11,174 nt of DNA from JAYEIA01 sp034659855 (GTDB lineage: Bacteria; Bacteroidota; Bacteroidia; Bacteroidales; JAADGE01). The stretch lies in contig JAYEIA010000130.1 of the NCBI GenBank assembly GCA_034659855.1, positions 1-11,174 on the forward strand, given 5' to 3'. Below the pieces are notes generated by a model, which was not told where the DNA came from, searched no databases, and was given only the letters and a program-made list of their open reading frames with translations. The position numbers and the translations under genes are program-made. How positions within the stretch are numbered: the first letter of the stretch is position 1; every line of letters begins with the position of its first letter. This document shows, one piece after another, positions 1 through 7,479 of the stretch.

Positions 1-3000
1 CTGAGAAATTCTACTCTTTTTGATTCCGGCTTTGGTCAAAAATGCAGAAACCGCCAAAGCCCTGTTTTTAGATAATTTTGCTTCATCTGTATTTATAGCT
101 TCTCGCCCGTCGGTATGTCCTATAATTTCAAAACTGACGTCATCATTTTCATGCAAAAGAATTAATAAGTTTTCAAGTTCTGCTTTTGCTTGAATATTTA
201 GCTTTGCAGAATTTTCCGAAAATGTAAGATTTGTCGTCTCAAGAGCTTGCCCGATCACTATCGGTTTTAGCAACATGTCCTCTTCCAGGTTGTCAAAGGA
301 TGTAATTTTATTAACTTTTAATTCTTTTTTTTGCGTCCAATAGCCCTCTGATTCAACTTTTAGAATATAGTCGTCAGATGAAATAAAAGTCATAAAGTAG
401 GTACCTGTTCTGAGACTCGATGCCGCATTTATTATATTGTATCCGGTTTCTTTATTCACAATAGAGACGTTAGCATGAACAGGATTTAATGTGGTTTCTT
501 CTCGTATTACCCCTCTGATGTTGGTTTGGTGAAGTTGTGTGATATCTTCAAAGGCGATATCTTCTTCAGGATCTGTTCTATCTGTACTGTCCTTTTCATT
601 TTCAGAACTTTCGGTAATTTCAAAGTCCGAGAAGTCTTCATCAAACTTAACGGCTCTTTCTTTTTCGTCGTACACAAAATTTAATTCAAATTCTTTATAT
701 CCATTGAATTTTATGACATAGTAGGGTTGTTGAAGGGTGTAATTTTCATACAAAATATCGTTAATACTAATTCTGTAATAATCTGAAACCGGGATATAAA
801 ATTCAAAATAGCCGTTTTTATCGGTAATCGTAGAATGTATTTCATCATTTCCTGCAGCAATAATTTTTATATTGGCAATGTCGGGATCTTCATACAGCGG
901 AATATCGGCTTTGTTGATAATTACCTGCCCGTAGAGTTTGTTTAGGTCGGTAAAGGGTATAAAAACAGTGGTGTCCTTGTTAACTTGGATGTGTCTTTTT
1001 GCTTTTTGTTTAATCATTTCAGAGGCTTTCCCTTTGGTCGGAATATACTCTATAAGATATTCTCCCTCCGGAAGATTTCGAATGGCAATTCTTCCTTCGT
1101 ACTGGGAAATTAATTCGGGAGAAGTGAAATTTTTTTGTTCAGATATTATGGAGTCGTTTGCTTTACTTTTGGTAACTTTGGTCAATACGTTTGGTATTCC
1201 CGGTTCATTGGTTTGGTGAATATTATCACCGTTAAGGTCTCTAAAAAAAATGGCATCTAAGTCAATATATTTGATGCGGGGTTGATCGAAGTCAAATACC
1301 TTTTTAATTCCAATCCTGAAATAATTTGTGGTAAAAACATTTGTTTTCAGAGAAATACCGGAGCTTTGCGTTTGGGTCATGAGCGACAATGAATTTTCCA
1401 AGAACCCGCTCCACCCTTTTTTTAATTCCAAATTGATACGGGCACCCACAAATGTTCTTGAACTTTTGGAGGTAATATTATTTTGATAAGTAGCTCTGAC
1501 AATTAGTTCTGCAATGTTTTCATAGATGTATTTTTTGTATGTGGGCATAAGCAAAATGGATTGAGCTTCAAAATTTGTTAAAGCATAAGCAAAATTTTCC
1601 GGTAAGCTTTTGGGGCCTTTATTAAATGTACTGTATAAACTCCAGTTTTTTCTTTGAACATTGAACCTTAGTTCCAGGTTTTGAGAAGAATTAAGTATTA
1701 TCTCAGAATTTAGGTTGTTGGGTATATTATATATGTTGTTATAGCCGTAGATAACTGTAAACATTATACTGTTAACCGAGTAGCTTTCAAAAACGCCAAT
1801 TCCTCCTACGGCCCGGTATGTAAATACCGAAAATGGAAGCTCGTCTTCAGGAGAATAGCTGTTTGTTGTATTATTCTTTAGTACCGGACCGCCAAAAAGT
1901 TGAATATTGCTTGCAATATATTTTCGATAGTTTATTTTGTAGGTCTCATTACCCGTAAACTGACCGGAGAATATCCCATTTTCCGTAATCGTTACGGGCT
2001 CGTAATTTTGTTTAAAGAAGTAGGCGGTCAGGTATTGCTTGTTGGGCAAGGCAGTAGAAATCTCAGAAAAAATATTTATTTGCCCTCTGTATGTCCCGGT
2101 GTACATTAAACTTCCGTACCGAAACCGGCTTCTTAAATTAAACAGATTGTTTGAAAGGGAGTAGCCGGCATGAATTCCGTAGCCGTCAAAGTTCTCAACA
2201 GCATTGTTTACACGAAATGAACTTTTACTTGACCCATAGTTGACGTTAAGCTTTCCCAGTTTTTTTAAAAAAACACTGCTTTTACCGTAAATTATTTGAG
2301 ATTCCTTCCCTGTAGTTTCATTCCTTGTAAGGGCACCACCAACACCAATGGTAAACGGTTGTTTAAACCGATATTCATAGAGAGCACCTGAACTAATTTC
2401 GTCGTATTCAAATTTTTTTATCAGCGTTCCGCTTAGGCTGTGTTGTCTGAAATTTTGAGTAAACCCAAACCCTTTTCCGAACATTTGTTGTCCGTAATTA
2501 CTTGACAGATCGCCGACTCTAAGAATCGACCGGTTTTGATAGTTATAAGTTACCGAGAATTTTGTGTTATTCCATAGGCTTTGATTGGTATTGTTTGTAA
2601 TGGTGAAGTGTTGGGCGTTAAAATGAATATTTTGGTTTTTTGGCAGTAATATATTCCCGTAGGCTCTAAGTCGGTAAGCCGGTTTTGTGTTGCTGAACAA
2701 ATTTTCAGCAATGGCTTCCAAGACAAGGGGTTTGTCCGATTCCTTTATTTTATTGATATACTTCCAGTCCAGATAATTAAACCAAATATTTCGTTTTAGA
2801 CTTGTATCATTACTCGATATAAATATATTTACGTTATGATTGATGAAAAGCTCTTTATTGATGTCGTCATTTAATTTGACCGAATATGTTATTGTACTGT
2901 CCTCTTTCGGCTCGAGACTCATGGTTTCTGTAACAAACGGATTATCACTGTTTGCCATATATAAGGATTGTCCGGGCTCTACTTTTATATTTATTAATTG

Positions 3001-3516
3001 GTAGGTATTGCCGGTGTTTTTTATATTCAGATCAAATGTCGCCTTTTGAGATTTAAGATCAAATGTTCGGTCTTGGTTTTTTATATTGACTTCAATTTGG
3101 CTGTTTCTCGGAATTTTCAGCAAACAGTTTTCACTCACAACCATATTTCCTTCGCTGTCGTTTATTACGGCGATTATGGCATAACCCACGCCACCTCTAC
3201 TGGCTCCGGAGGAGGCAACTTGCACAGGAAGAAAAATTGTTTCACGGGCAGGAATGCTCAATTCTGTTGTAGCTTCCCCAATGACTTTCCATTGACGAGG
3301 GGTATTAATAAAAAGTGTCAGCTCTATCAATTCATCGGACGCATTACTTATATTTACGACATTATGAAAAATTTCGCCGGGGTTTACTTCTACATTTTGC
3401 TTTACAAATTCTACTTTTACGGCCTTTTTTTTTATCTGCTGAGCATAAGATATACTCTTAAATACCGGAATGACATTTAACAATAATAAAATTGCTATGT
3501 AGAGTTTTTTTCTCAT
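1..3516 (-). CDS. Large outer-membrane protein: Ig/NEW3-like domains, barrel, B-type repeats, OmpA domain (3' end beyond window)
   Basis: The reading frame starts at ATG 3516 and stays open to base 1, giving at least 1172 codons with the stop outside the window. Residues 1-26 form a signal peptide ending near SYAQQ. Residues about 33-240 contain two beta-sandwich regions; the first (VEVNPGEIFHNVVNISN) resembles NEW3/COG1470 or chaperone-type Ig domains. Residues about 275-745 alternate short aromatic strands and polar turns, as in an outer-membrane barrel, and include LRVGDLSSNYG near residue 330. Next come an SdrD-B-like repeat (residues about 750-820, FFRDLNGDN then EPGIPNV), a carboxypeptidase-regulatory-like domain (about 855-930), an acidic Ser/Asp/Glu linker (about 960-985), and a second such domain (about 995-1070). 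From residue about 1094 there is an OmpA peptidoglycan-binding domain with GHTDG at 1133 and LSKNRA. The gene lies 4 nt after the preceding one, so the two are probably translationally coupled. Outer-membrane location and OmpA anchoring are well supported. An usher-like secretion role is inference; a structural surface protein is the main alternative. Confidence 0.9.
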   Translation of the reverse strand, partial: MRKKLYIAILLLLNVIPVFKSISYAQQIKKKAVKVEFVKQNVEVNPGEIFHNVVNISNASDELIELTLFINTPRQWKVIGEATTELSIPARETIFLPVQVASSGASRGGVGYAIIAVINDSEGNMVVSENCLLKIPRNSQIEVNIKNQDRTFDLKSQKATFDLNIKNTGNTYQLINIKVEPGQSLYMANSDNPFVTETMSLEPKEDSTITYSVKLNDDINKELFINHNVNIFISSNDTSLKRNIWFNYLDWKYINKIKESDKPLVLEAIAENLFSNTKPAYRLRAYGNILLPKNQNIHFNAQHFTITNNTNQSLWNNTKFSVTYNYQNRSILRVGDLSSNYGQQMFGKGFGFTQNFRQHSLSGTLIKKFEYDEISSGALYEYRFKQPFTIGVGGALTRNETTGKESQIIYGKSSVFLKKLGKLNVNYGSSKSSFRVNNAVENFDGYGIHAGYSLSNNLFNLRSRFRYGSLMYTGTYRGQINIFSEISTALPNKQYLTAYFFKQNYEPVTITENGIFSGQFTGNETYKINYRKYIASNIQLFGGPVLKNNTTNSYSPEDELPFSVFTYRAVGGIGVFESYSVNSIMFTVIYGYNNIYNIPNNLNSEIILNSSQNLELRFNVQRKNWSLYSTFNKGPKSLPENFAYALTNFEAQSILLMPTYKKYIYENIAELIVRATYQNNITSKSSRTFVGARINLELKKGWSGFLENSLSLMTQTQSSGISLKTNVFTTNYFRIGIKKVFDFDQPRIKYIDLDAIFFRDLNGDNIHQTNEPGIPNVLTKVTKSKANDSIISEQKNFTSPELISQYEGRIAIRNLPEGEYLIEYIPTKGKASEMIKQKAKRHIQVNKDTTVFIPFTDLNKLYGQVIINKADIPLYEDPDIANIKIIAAGNDEIHSTITDKNGYFEFYIPVSDYYRISINDILYENYTLQQPYYVIKFNGYKEFELNFVYDEKERAVKFDEDFSDFEITESSENEKDSTDRTDPEEDIAFEDITQLHQTNIRGVIREETTLNPVHANVSIVNKETGYNIINAASSLRTGTYFMTFISSDDYILKVESEGYWTQKKELKVNKITSFDNLEEDMLLKPIVIGQALETTNLTFSENSAKLNIQAKAELENLLILLHENDDVSFEIIGHTDGREAINTDEAKLSKNRALAVSAFLTKAGIKKSRISQ

Positions 3517-3520
3517 GCCA

Positions 3521-4030
3521 TTATGGGTGTTCCTCCAATGTAAATTCTAAGACTACTGTATATCTATCCGGAGTATATCCGGCCAATGAATTGTCTGTTC
3601 CGATTTCATATGAAATTTGAATGTTGTGTATTTCTGTAACTACATTTTCATCTTTAAATGTTAATGTTTGCTCTGCGGCAGTCAGGAAAAATGTATCCGG
3701 AACAGGGGGAGTCCCATCTACTGTTAGTATTAGTTTTACAACATTATACGGCAATACATTGGCTCCGGTTCCGCTTATCTGACTCTGAGGTTTAACGGTT
3801 AATTGCCAGCCGTTTCCTTCGGGTGCTCCAAGTGCTGTTGTATCGGTATAGACGATGTGTAGCTGCGTGTAGTTTGTAAAGGTTAATCCTGTTCCAATGT
3901 CATCCAATGAATCGAAAATAACAGGCAGTGTACCGCCGTAATCTACTCTCAGTCTTTTCTCTTCTGCTTGGGCATGAACATCTGTAAACGCCAGCCCCAC
4001 AATTAACATTAAAAGTAACCTTAATCTCAT
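3521..4030 (-). CDS. Small secreted beta-rich protein, possible pilin/WxL-like subunit
   Basis: This 169-residue protein begins with a signal peptide (MRLRLLLMLIVGLAFTDVHA, cleavage near AQA). The mature part is rich in Thr, Val and Tyr with no cysteine and no transmembrane segment, consistent with one beta-sandwich of about 145 residues. The C-terminus, NSLAGYTPDRYTVVLEFTLE, has the pattern Pro-x-x-Arg-Tyr followed by an alternating hydrophobic strand. That pattern is seen at the end of spore-coat-U-like, DUF4402-like and WxL-like subunits; this is a resemblance, not a family assignment. The TAA stop lies 4 nt before the ATG of the large barrel/OmpA protein, so the two are surely co-transcribed and likely act together. 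It differs from the 205-residue upstream protein but ends in the same kind of strand. It could be a minor or adaptor subunit, or simply a periplasmic partner of the barrel. Confidence 0.85.
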   Translation of the reverse strand: MRLRLLLMLIVGLAFTDVHAQAEEKRLRVDYGGTLPVIFDSLDDIGTGLTFTNYTQLHIVYTDTTALGAPEGNGWQLTVKPQSQISGTGANVLPYNVVKLILTVDGTPPVPDTFFLTAAEQTLTFKDENVVTEIHNIQISYEIGTDNSLAGYTPDRYTVVLEFTLEEHP

Positions 4031-4102
4031 TCTTATAATGTATTATTTTTATGATGCTAAACACTTTGGCCTTTTGTAATTTGTTTCAGGTACACCTAAG
4101 GA

Positions 4103-4124
4103 TAATGAACCAAGTGGTTCATTA
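4103..4124. repeat. 22-bp near-perfect palindrome in the gap between the two small secreted genes
   Basis: Two 10-bp arms, TAATGAACCA and TGGTTCATTA, are exact reverse complements around a central AG. The site lies about 73 nt upstream of the ATG at 4030 and about 89 nt downstream of the stop at 4213. As RNA it could form a GAACC/GGTTC-centred hairpin, but no T-run follows on either strand, so a rho-independent terminator is unlikely. As DNA it has the size and symmetry of a dimer operator. The function is unknown. Confidence 0.6.
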
Positions 4125-4154
4125 ATTATAGGCTGTCTGTTTTTCCCAATTCAA

Positions 4155-4193
4155 GTCTCTGCCGTTGGGTTAAAAACCTTTATTGGCAGAGAC
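4155..4193 (-). repeat. Stem-loop with 9-bp perfect stem after the 205-residue protein gene
   Basis: GTCTCTGCC (4155-4163) and GGCAGAGAC (4185-4193) are exact reverse complements with a 21-nt loop. On the minus strand the loop holds a small nested GGTT-TTT-AACC hairpin. The stem starts 20 nt after the stop codon of the upstream gene. The minus strand continues TTGAATTGGGAAAA with no U-tract, so this is not a standard terminator. A 3'-end-stabilising or partial attenuator hairpin, making the first small protein more abundant than the genes after it, is a reasonable inference. Confidence 0.55.
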
Positions 4194-4212
4194 GAAGTTG
4201 GTTTTTCAAATT

Positions 4213-4830
4213 TTAGTTTAGCGTAAGCAAAACATTTGTTACATATCTGCCTTGAGCCGCATTTCCAAGTAAGGTGGAGAAGTTTACTCCGGTTCCCAGC
4301 ATCCAGTGTATAATAAAAGAATTCTGGTTTATGTCTCCGGCATTTCCTGATCCGACAATTATATTATCTCCTGTAGTAGTTACAGAAACTGCTGCTCCGC
4401 CTGTTCCTGTGGTATACTCATTGCCAAGGGGAATTTGATTCTCTACTCCAAAAGTATAGCTTCCGTCATTTTCCAGAAGAAACTCCAAAAAGTTCACAGC
4501 CAACGTTCCTGCACCGGTATCATCCGTTGAAGTAAATTCCGTTTCAGCCATTAAGTTTACCGTAAAGTCAGATGAAGAGGCAACATTAAAAGCCGTTTGA
4601 TACTGAGTCAGTGATGTGCCGTCCGATGCAGCGGTTGAATTTTTACCTGAGTTATAATCTGCGATTGTATTGAATACAAATTCAATAGAACCACCGCTTG
4701 TAATATTCATTCGAGATACTTTGTTTAGTGTAACTCCAATTGGGATTGGTACTTTGTCGCTTATAGCTTGTCCCATGGAGAGGCCTGAAGTAAATATCAC
4801 GAGAACCAAAAATAATGATAATTTTTTCAT
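4213..4830 (-). CDS. Secreted beta-rich protein, candidate major surface subunit
   Basis: This 205-residue protein has a clear signal peptide (MKKLSLFLVLVIFTSGLSMG, cleavage near GQA). The mature protein is rich in Gly, Thr, Ser, Asn and Val, has no cysteine, and reads as a beta-sandwich of about 185 residues: an N-terminal IPIGVTLNKVSRMNI strand pair, a central DFTVNLMAETEF strand, Gly/Thr-rich loops (GTGGAAVSVTTTGD), and a final strand AAQGRYVTNVLLTLN. The Gly-Arg-Tyr plus alternating hydrophobic end resembles the closing strand of WxL, DUF4402 and spore-coat-U-like subunits. I do not recognise a specific family. It has the size and composition expected of a secreted structural subunit. It is first of the three envelope genes, 67 nt after the phosphatase gene and 182 nt before the next small gene, with a stem-loop in that gap. 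No exosortase or type IX sorting tail is visible at the C-terminus. Confidence 0.88.
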   Translation of the reverse strand: MKKLSLFLVLVIFTSGLSMGQAISDKVPIPIGVTLNKVSRMNITSGGSIEFVFNTIADYNSGKNSTAASDGTSLTQYQTAFNVASSSDFTVNLMAETEFTSTDDTGAGTLAVNFLEFLLENDGSYTFGVENQIPLGNEYTTGTGGAAVSVTTTGDNIIVGSGNAGDINQNSFIIHWMLGTGVNFSTLLGNAAQGRYVTNVLLTLN

Positions 4831-4897
4831 GATTGAAAGATTTAAAAGTTAAAAAAAGGATTAATTTATAATAAAAATAAAACAGCACACATTTAAA

Positions 4898-6748
4898 TTA
4901 TGGCACAATTTTCATGCCCATAACGAGAACGTCGTCAATTTGTGGTTTTTTGCCTTTCCACTTTTCAAATTCGTGAGTAATGAGCTCTTGTTGTTTACTG
5001 AATTTTTCTTTGTGAATTGATAAAAGAAAATCACGAAATGGTTTTTTCATGTATTTTCTACCTGTCTTTTCGCTGTGCTGGTCGGCAAATCCGTCAGAAA
5101 ACAAATAAATTGTAACCGGTTCTTTTAAAGTTTGTTTGTGTAATTTGAAATGTTGTTTTTCTGTGATGTCAAAGAACTCGCCTCCAATTGGCTTTAGACT
5201 TCCCCTTACTCGTGTGATTTTTTCGTTTTGTATTATCAGTATCGGATTCTTTGCTCCCGAAAACTGCAATTCCTTTGTATTCGGGTCATAGCTAATTAAT
5301 GCCATGTCCATTCCGTCCCGGTTTGATGTTTCTCGCTGCCTTAATTTTCTTCTGACCTCTTCATGCAGCTCGTCAAGTATTTTGTTGGGTTCATGGATTT
5401 TGTGTTCATTAACTATACTTTCCAGAATATTAAAACTTGTCATAGACAAAAGAGCACCCGGCACACCATGACCGGTACAGTCTATAGCAGAGACAAAATG
5501 TTTTTCAAAATGGTTGCCTGTCTTGTCAATATATTTTGATTTTGTAAACCAGAAAAAATCACCACTGACTTTGTCTCTTGGTTCAAAAAATATAAATGAG
5601 TCTTTAAAAATTGATTTGAGATTTTCTTGCTTGGGTAAAAATGCTTTTTGTATCTCACGAGCATATAAAATACTGCTTTTTATGTCGTTGTTTTGTTCTT
5701 CGATAACATGGAATGCTTTGGCTAACTCTTTTCGGTGTTTTTGAATTTTACGCCGGTTGATTATGAGGACAAACCCTAATATTGCCACTAAAATTAGGGC
5801 TATACTTACCCCGGTGATGATCTTTCTTTGAAAATCCTTTTGCTCTTCTTCTCGTTGAATGGTTAATGATTTTAGCTCTCCTTCCTGTTCCAGTAGCACT
5901 ATGAAAGCACTGTCTTTTCGAGCTTTCATTTGAGCGGTTTTTATAGAGTCTCTTTTCATTTTAACGATAAGCCCAAGAGAGTCTTCAGTAAATTTATTTT
6001 CTTGCTCAATAAGTTTTACAGTAGTTTCGTGCTCCAGTTGCCGCTCTTTTCGTTTATACTCTTCAAGAATCTTTTCAATATTAAATTCTTTTTCTTGCTT
6101 TTCGGACTTTGTTTTTTGGTAGTGATCGCTTAAATAAACAAACTTATTAGAAAATTCTTCCGATTTTTTGATGTTTCCAAGCATCTTGTAATAAGCTTGG
6201 AGTCTTCCGAAGCACTGCAGGGTTAACATTGCATTATTGGTTTTTGTCGATGTTTCCAACGCATCTTGGACTTTTAAAATCGCCTTTTTGTAATTCTTTT
6301 GAGCGGCATATACATAGGCCAAATCGAGGAGACCGGCTGCATAATCCGTTTCAGTTCCGTATTTTTTCCTAATCTTTAATCCATTTTCGATATACAGCAT
6401 TGCTTTAGAGTAGTTTGCAGTATTTGCATATACTAAGGCTAAATTGCTGTATATGATTTGTGCATTTTTGAAATTTTCTACTCTGAAGTTTAATTCTCCG
6501 GCTTTTTTAAAAAGCGGAGCGGCTTCATTAAACGCATTGTACTTAAAGCATAACATACCGGCTTTATAATAGTAATTGGCCGCCGTGGTTACTTTTCCGG
6601 TTGACTCATATTTTTGAGCTTTGGTATTATATTCCTGAACTTTCTTTTTTAGAGATGTAGGCAACTGAGCTCTTACATTCTTGTTTCCGGCCGGGATTAA
6701 CAATGTAAATAAAATGGCAAAAATTATATGGCGTTTCAATAGTTGCAT
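4898..6748 (-). CDS. TPR-containing membrane SpoIIE-type serine phosphatase
   Basis: The 616-residue protein has a signal peptide (residues 1-28, ending VRAQ), about four to five TPR-like helical pairs (residues about 32-205), a long charged coiled coil (about 210-308), and one transmembrane segment (310-330, ITGVSIALILVAILGFVLII). After a short linker comes a complete PP2C/SpoIIE phosphatase domain (about 355-616). Metal-binding motifs are present: SGDFFW (Asp397), AIDCTGHG (Asp423), GMDMAL, LFSDG (Asp552) and DDVLV (605-609). The layout puts the TPR sensor in the periplasm and the phosphatase in the cytoplasm, where such enzymes usually dephosphorylate anti-sigma-factor antagonists. A TTG lies two codons upstream, but the ATG at 6748 gives a cleaner signal peptide and follows a TAAATTTG -7 element. 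No anti-sigma or STAS partner is visible. It may head the transcript of the envelope genes downstream (67-nt gap); that link is inference. Confidence 0.95.
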   Translation of the reverse strand: MQLLKRHIIFAILFTLLIPAGNKNVRAQLPTSLKKKVQEYNTKAQKYESTGKVTTAANYYYKAGMLCFKYNAFNEAAPLFKKAGELNFRVENFKNAQIIYSNLALVYANTANYSKAMLYIENGLKIRKKYGTETDYAAGLLDLAYVYAAQKNYKKAILKVQDALETSTKTNNAMLTLQCFGRLQAYYKMLGNIKKSEEFSNKFVYLSDHYQKTKSEKQEKEFNIEKILEEYKRKERQLEHETTVKLIEQENKFTEDSLGLIVKMKRDSIKTAQMKARKDSAFIVLLEQEGELKSLTIQREEEQKDFQRKIITGVSIALILVAILGFVLIINRRKIQKHRKELAKAFHVIEEQNNDIKSSILYAREIQKAFLPKQENLKSIFKDSFIFFEPRDKVSGDFFWFTKSKYIDKTGNHFEKHFVSAIDCTGHGVPGALLSMTSFNILESIVNEHKIHEPNKILDELHEEVRRKLRQRETSNRDGMDMALISYDPNTKELQFSGAKNPILIIQNEKITRVRGSLKPIGGEFFDITEKQHFKLHKQTLKEPVTIYLFSDGFADQHSEKTGRKYMKKPFRDFLLSIHKEKFSKQQELITHEFEKWKGKKPQIDDVLVMGMKIVP

Positions 6749-6774
6749 TAGCAATTTAAGTCAGTAATGTGCTT

Positions 6775-6782
6775 CAAATTTA
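6775..6782 (-). promoter_or_regulatory. -7 element TAAATTTG for the phosphatase gene
   Basis: On the minus strand TAAATTTG matches the Bacteroidota TAnnTTTG consensus exactly, 26 nt before the ATG at 6748. No clear -33 TTG is visible at the usual spacing; the upstream tract is almost pure A/T. The call rests on consensus and position only. Confidence 0.5.
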
Positions 6783-6822
6783 AAAAAATTATTATAAAAA
6801 AATACATTTGATTCTTTTTTTA

Positions 6823-6830
6823 TAAATTTG
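6823..6830 (+). promoter_or_regulatory. -7 element TAAATTTG for the exosortase gene
   Basis: TAAATTTG at 6823-6830 fits TAnnTTTG exactly and lies 74 nt before the ATG at 6905. A second match, TACATTTG, is at 6803-6810. Together with the opposite-strand element at 6775-6782 this makes the 156-nt gap a divergent promoter region. A -33 element is not obvious. Confidence 0.45.
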
Positions 6831-6852
6831 CTGAGTTTAAAAATAAGAAAAT

Positions 6853-6915
6853 ATGATACAAATTGATATATATATTACTGAAATGAGCTGTTATTTAAGG
6901 GGTTATGAGTTTTAA
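6853..6915 (+). CDS. Possible 20-codon upstream reading frame overlapping the exosortase start
   Basis: ATG at 6853 opens a 20-codon frame (MIQIDIYITEMSCYLRGYEF) that stops with TAA at 6913-6915, a few bases inside the exosortase gene (ATG 6905) in another frame. The layout could allow translational coupling. Nothing but position supports translation, and in sequence this AT-rich such frames arise by chance. Confidence 0.15.
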   Translation: MIQIDIYITEMSCYLRGYEF

Positions 6916-7468
6916 TCGACTGAAAGTTCTGTATAATAAAAATAAGTGGCTAAAGATTATCGCCTATGCCGGATTAATGTTGGCAGCTATTATTCTGTTT
7001 TACAATGTTCTGCGAGATATTGAGTTTATAAATACACTTTATGTCAAGGTGTTGAATGAATTTGCAGTATTTTTATTGTTTGCGTCAGAGTTTTTTTTGG
7101 AGTTGTTTGGGGTTGAGGTTATTACATATGGAAAGACGGTAGAAATTCTCAGCGATTTTTACAATAAAGGAATCTATCTGGACAGGGGATGCATGGGAAG
7201 GAATGTTATGTTAGCATATGCTGCCGTTGTATTTATTTTTCCCGGTAAATTGATGCATAAATTGTGGTATATTCCTGCGGGGCTCATTGTAATTATTCTT
7301 ATCAATATTATAAGAATTTCCGCTTTGGCATATATCGCACTTTGTTGTCCGGAATACAGTGATATTAATCATTATATAATCTTTAAAGGAGTCGCGTGGA
7401 TTGCAATATTTGTTATGTGGAGTATATGGATTAATAAGTTTTCAAAAGCTAAACCAACTTCTCGATAA
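6905..7468 (+). CDS. Exosortase/archaeosortase-family membrane cysteine protease, short form
   Basis: This 187-residue integral membrane protein has about five hydrophobic segments (roughly 16-35, 46-70, 98-114, 119-148, 158-176). The exosortase catalytic set is present in order: Cys96 in DRGCMGRN, Arg137 in the NxxR motif NIIR, and His156 in DINHY. The family cleaves C-terminal tripartite sorting signals from exported proteins at the inner membrane, often tied to exopolysaccharide export. The length matches the short Bacteroidota exosortase group (XrtF and relatives) rather than the longer PEP-CTERM/EpsH types; which subclass is not clear, so no symbol is given. No target with a sorting tail, no exosortase-associated partner and no polysaccharide gene lies in the window. 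It is divergent from the phosphatase gene and converges with the DUF2797 gene (11 nt between stops). The enzyme looks intact; its substrate is unknown. Confidence 0.88.
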   Translation: MSFNRLKVLYNKNKWLKIIAYAGLMLAAIILFYNVLRDIEFINTLYVKVLNEFAVFLLFASEFFLELFGVEVITYGKTVEILSDFYNKGIYLDRGCMGRNVMLAYAAVVFIFPGKLMHKLWYIPAGLIVIILINIIRISALAYIALCCPEYSDINHYIIFKGVAWIAIFVMWSIWINKFSKAKPTSR

Positions 7469-7479
7469 TTATTTATAAG

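Noticed and set aside
938..1219. 93-residue plus-strand reading frame with a hydrophobic start
   Set aside because: It is antisense to the SdrD-B-like and first carboxypeptidase-regulatory-like regions of the large protein; its hydrophobicity is a by-product of the opposite strand.
2998..3480. 160-residue plus-strand reading frame
   Set aside because: It lies antisense to the signal peptide and Ig-like domains of the large outer-membrane protein, whose domains are recognisable, and has no features of its own.
4141..4210. Rho-independent terminator after the 205-residue gene
   Set aside because: The stem is good but no T-run follows it on the coding (minus) strand; the T-rich stretch lies on the wrong side.
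6749..6754. TTG start giving a phosphatase two residues longer
   Set aside because: The ATG at 6748 is the normal start codon and yields a standard signal peptide.
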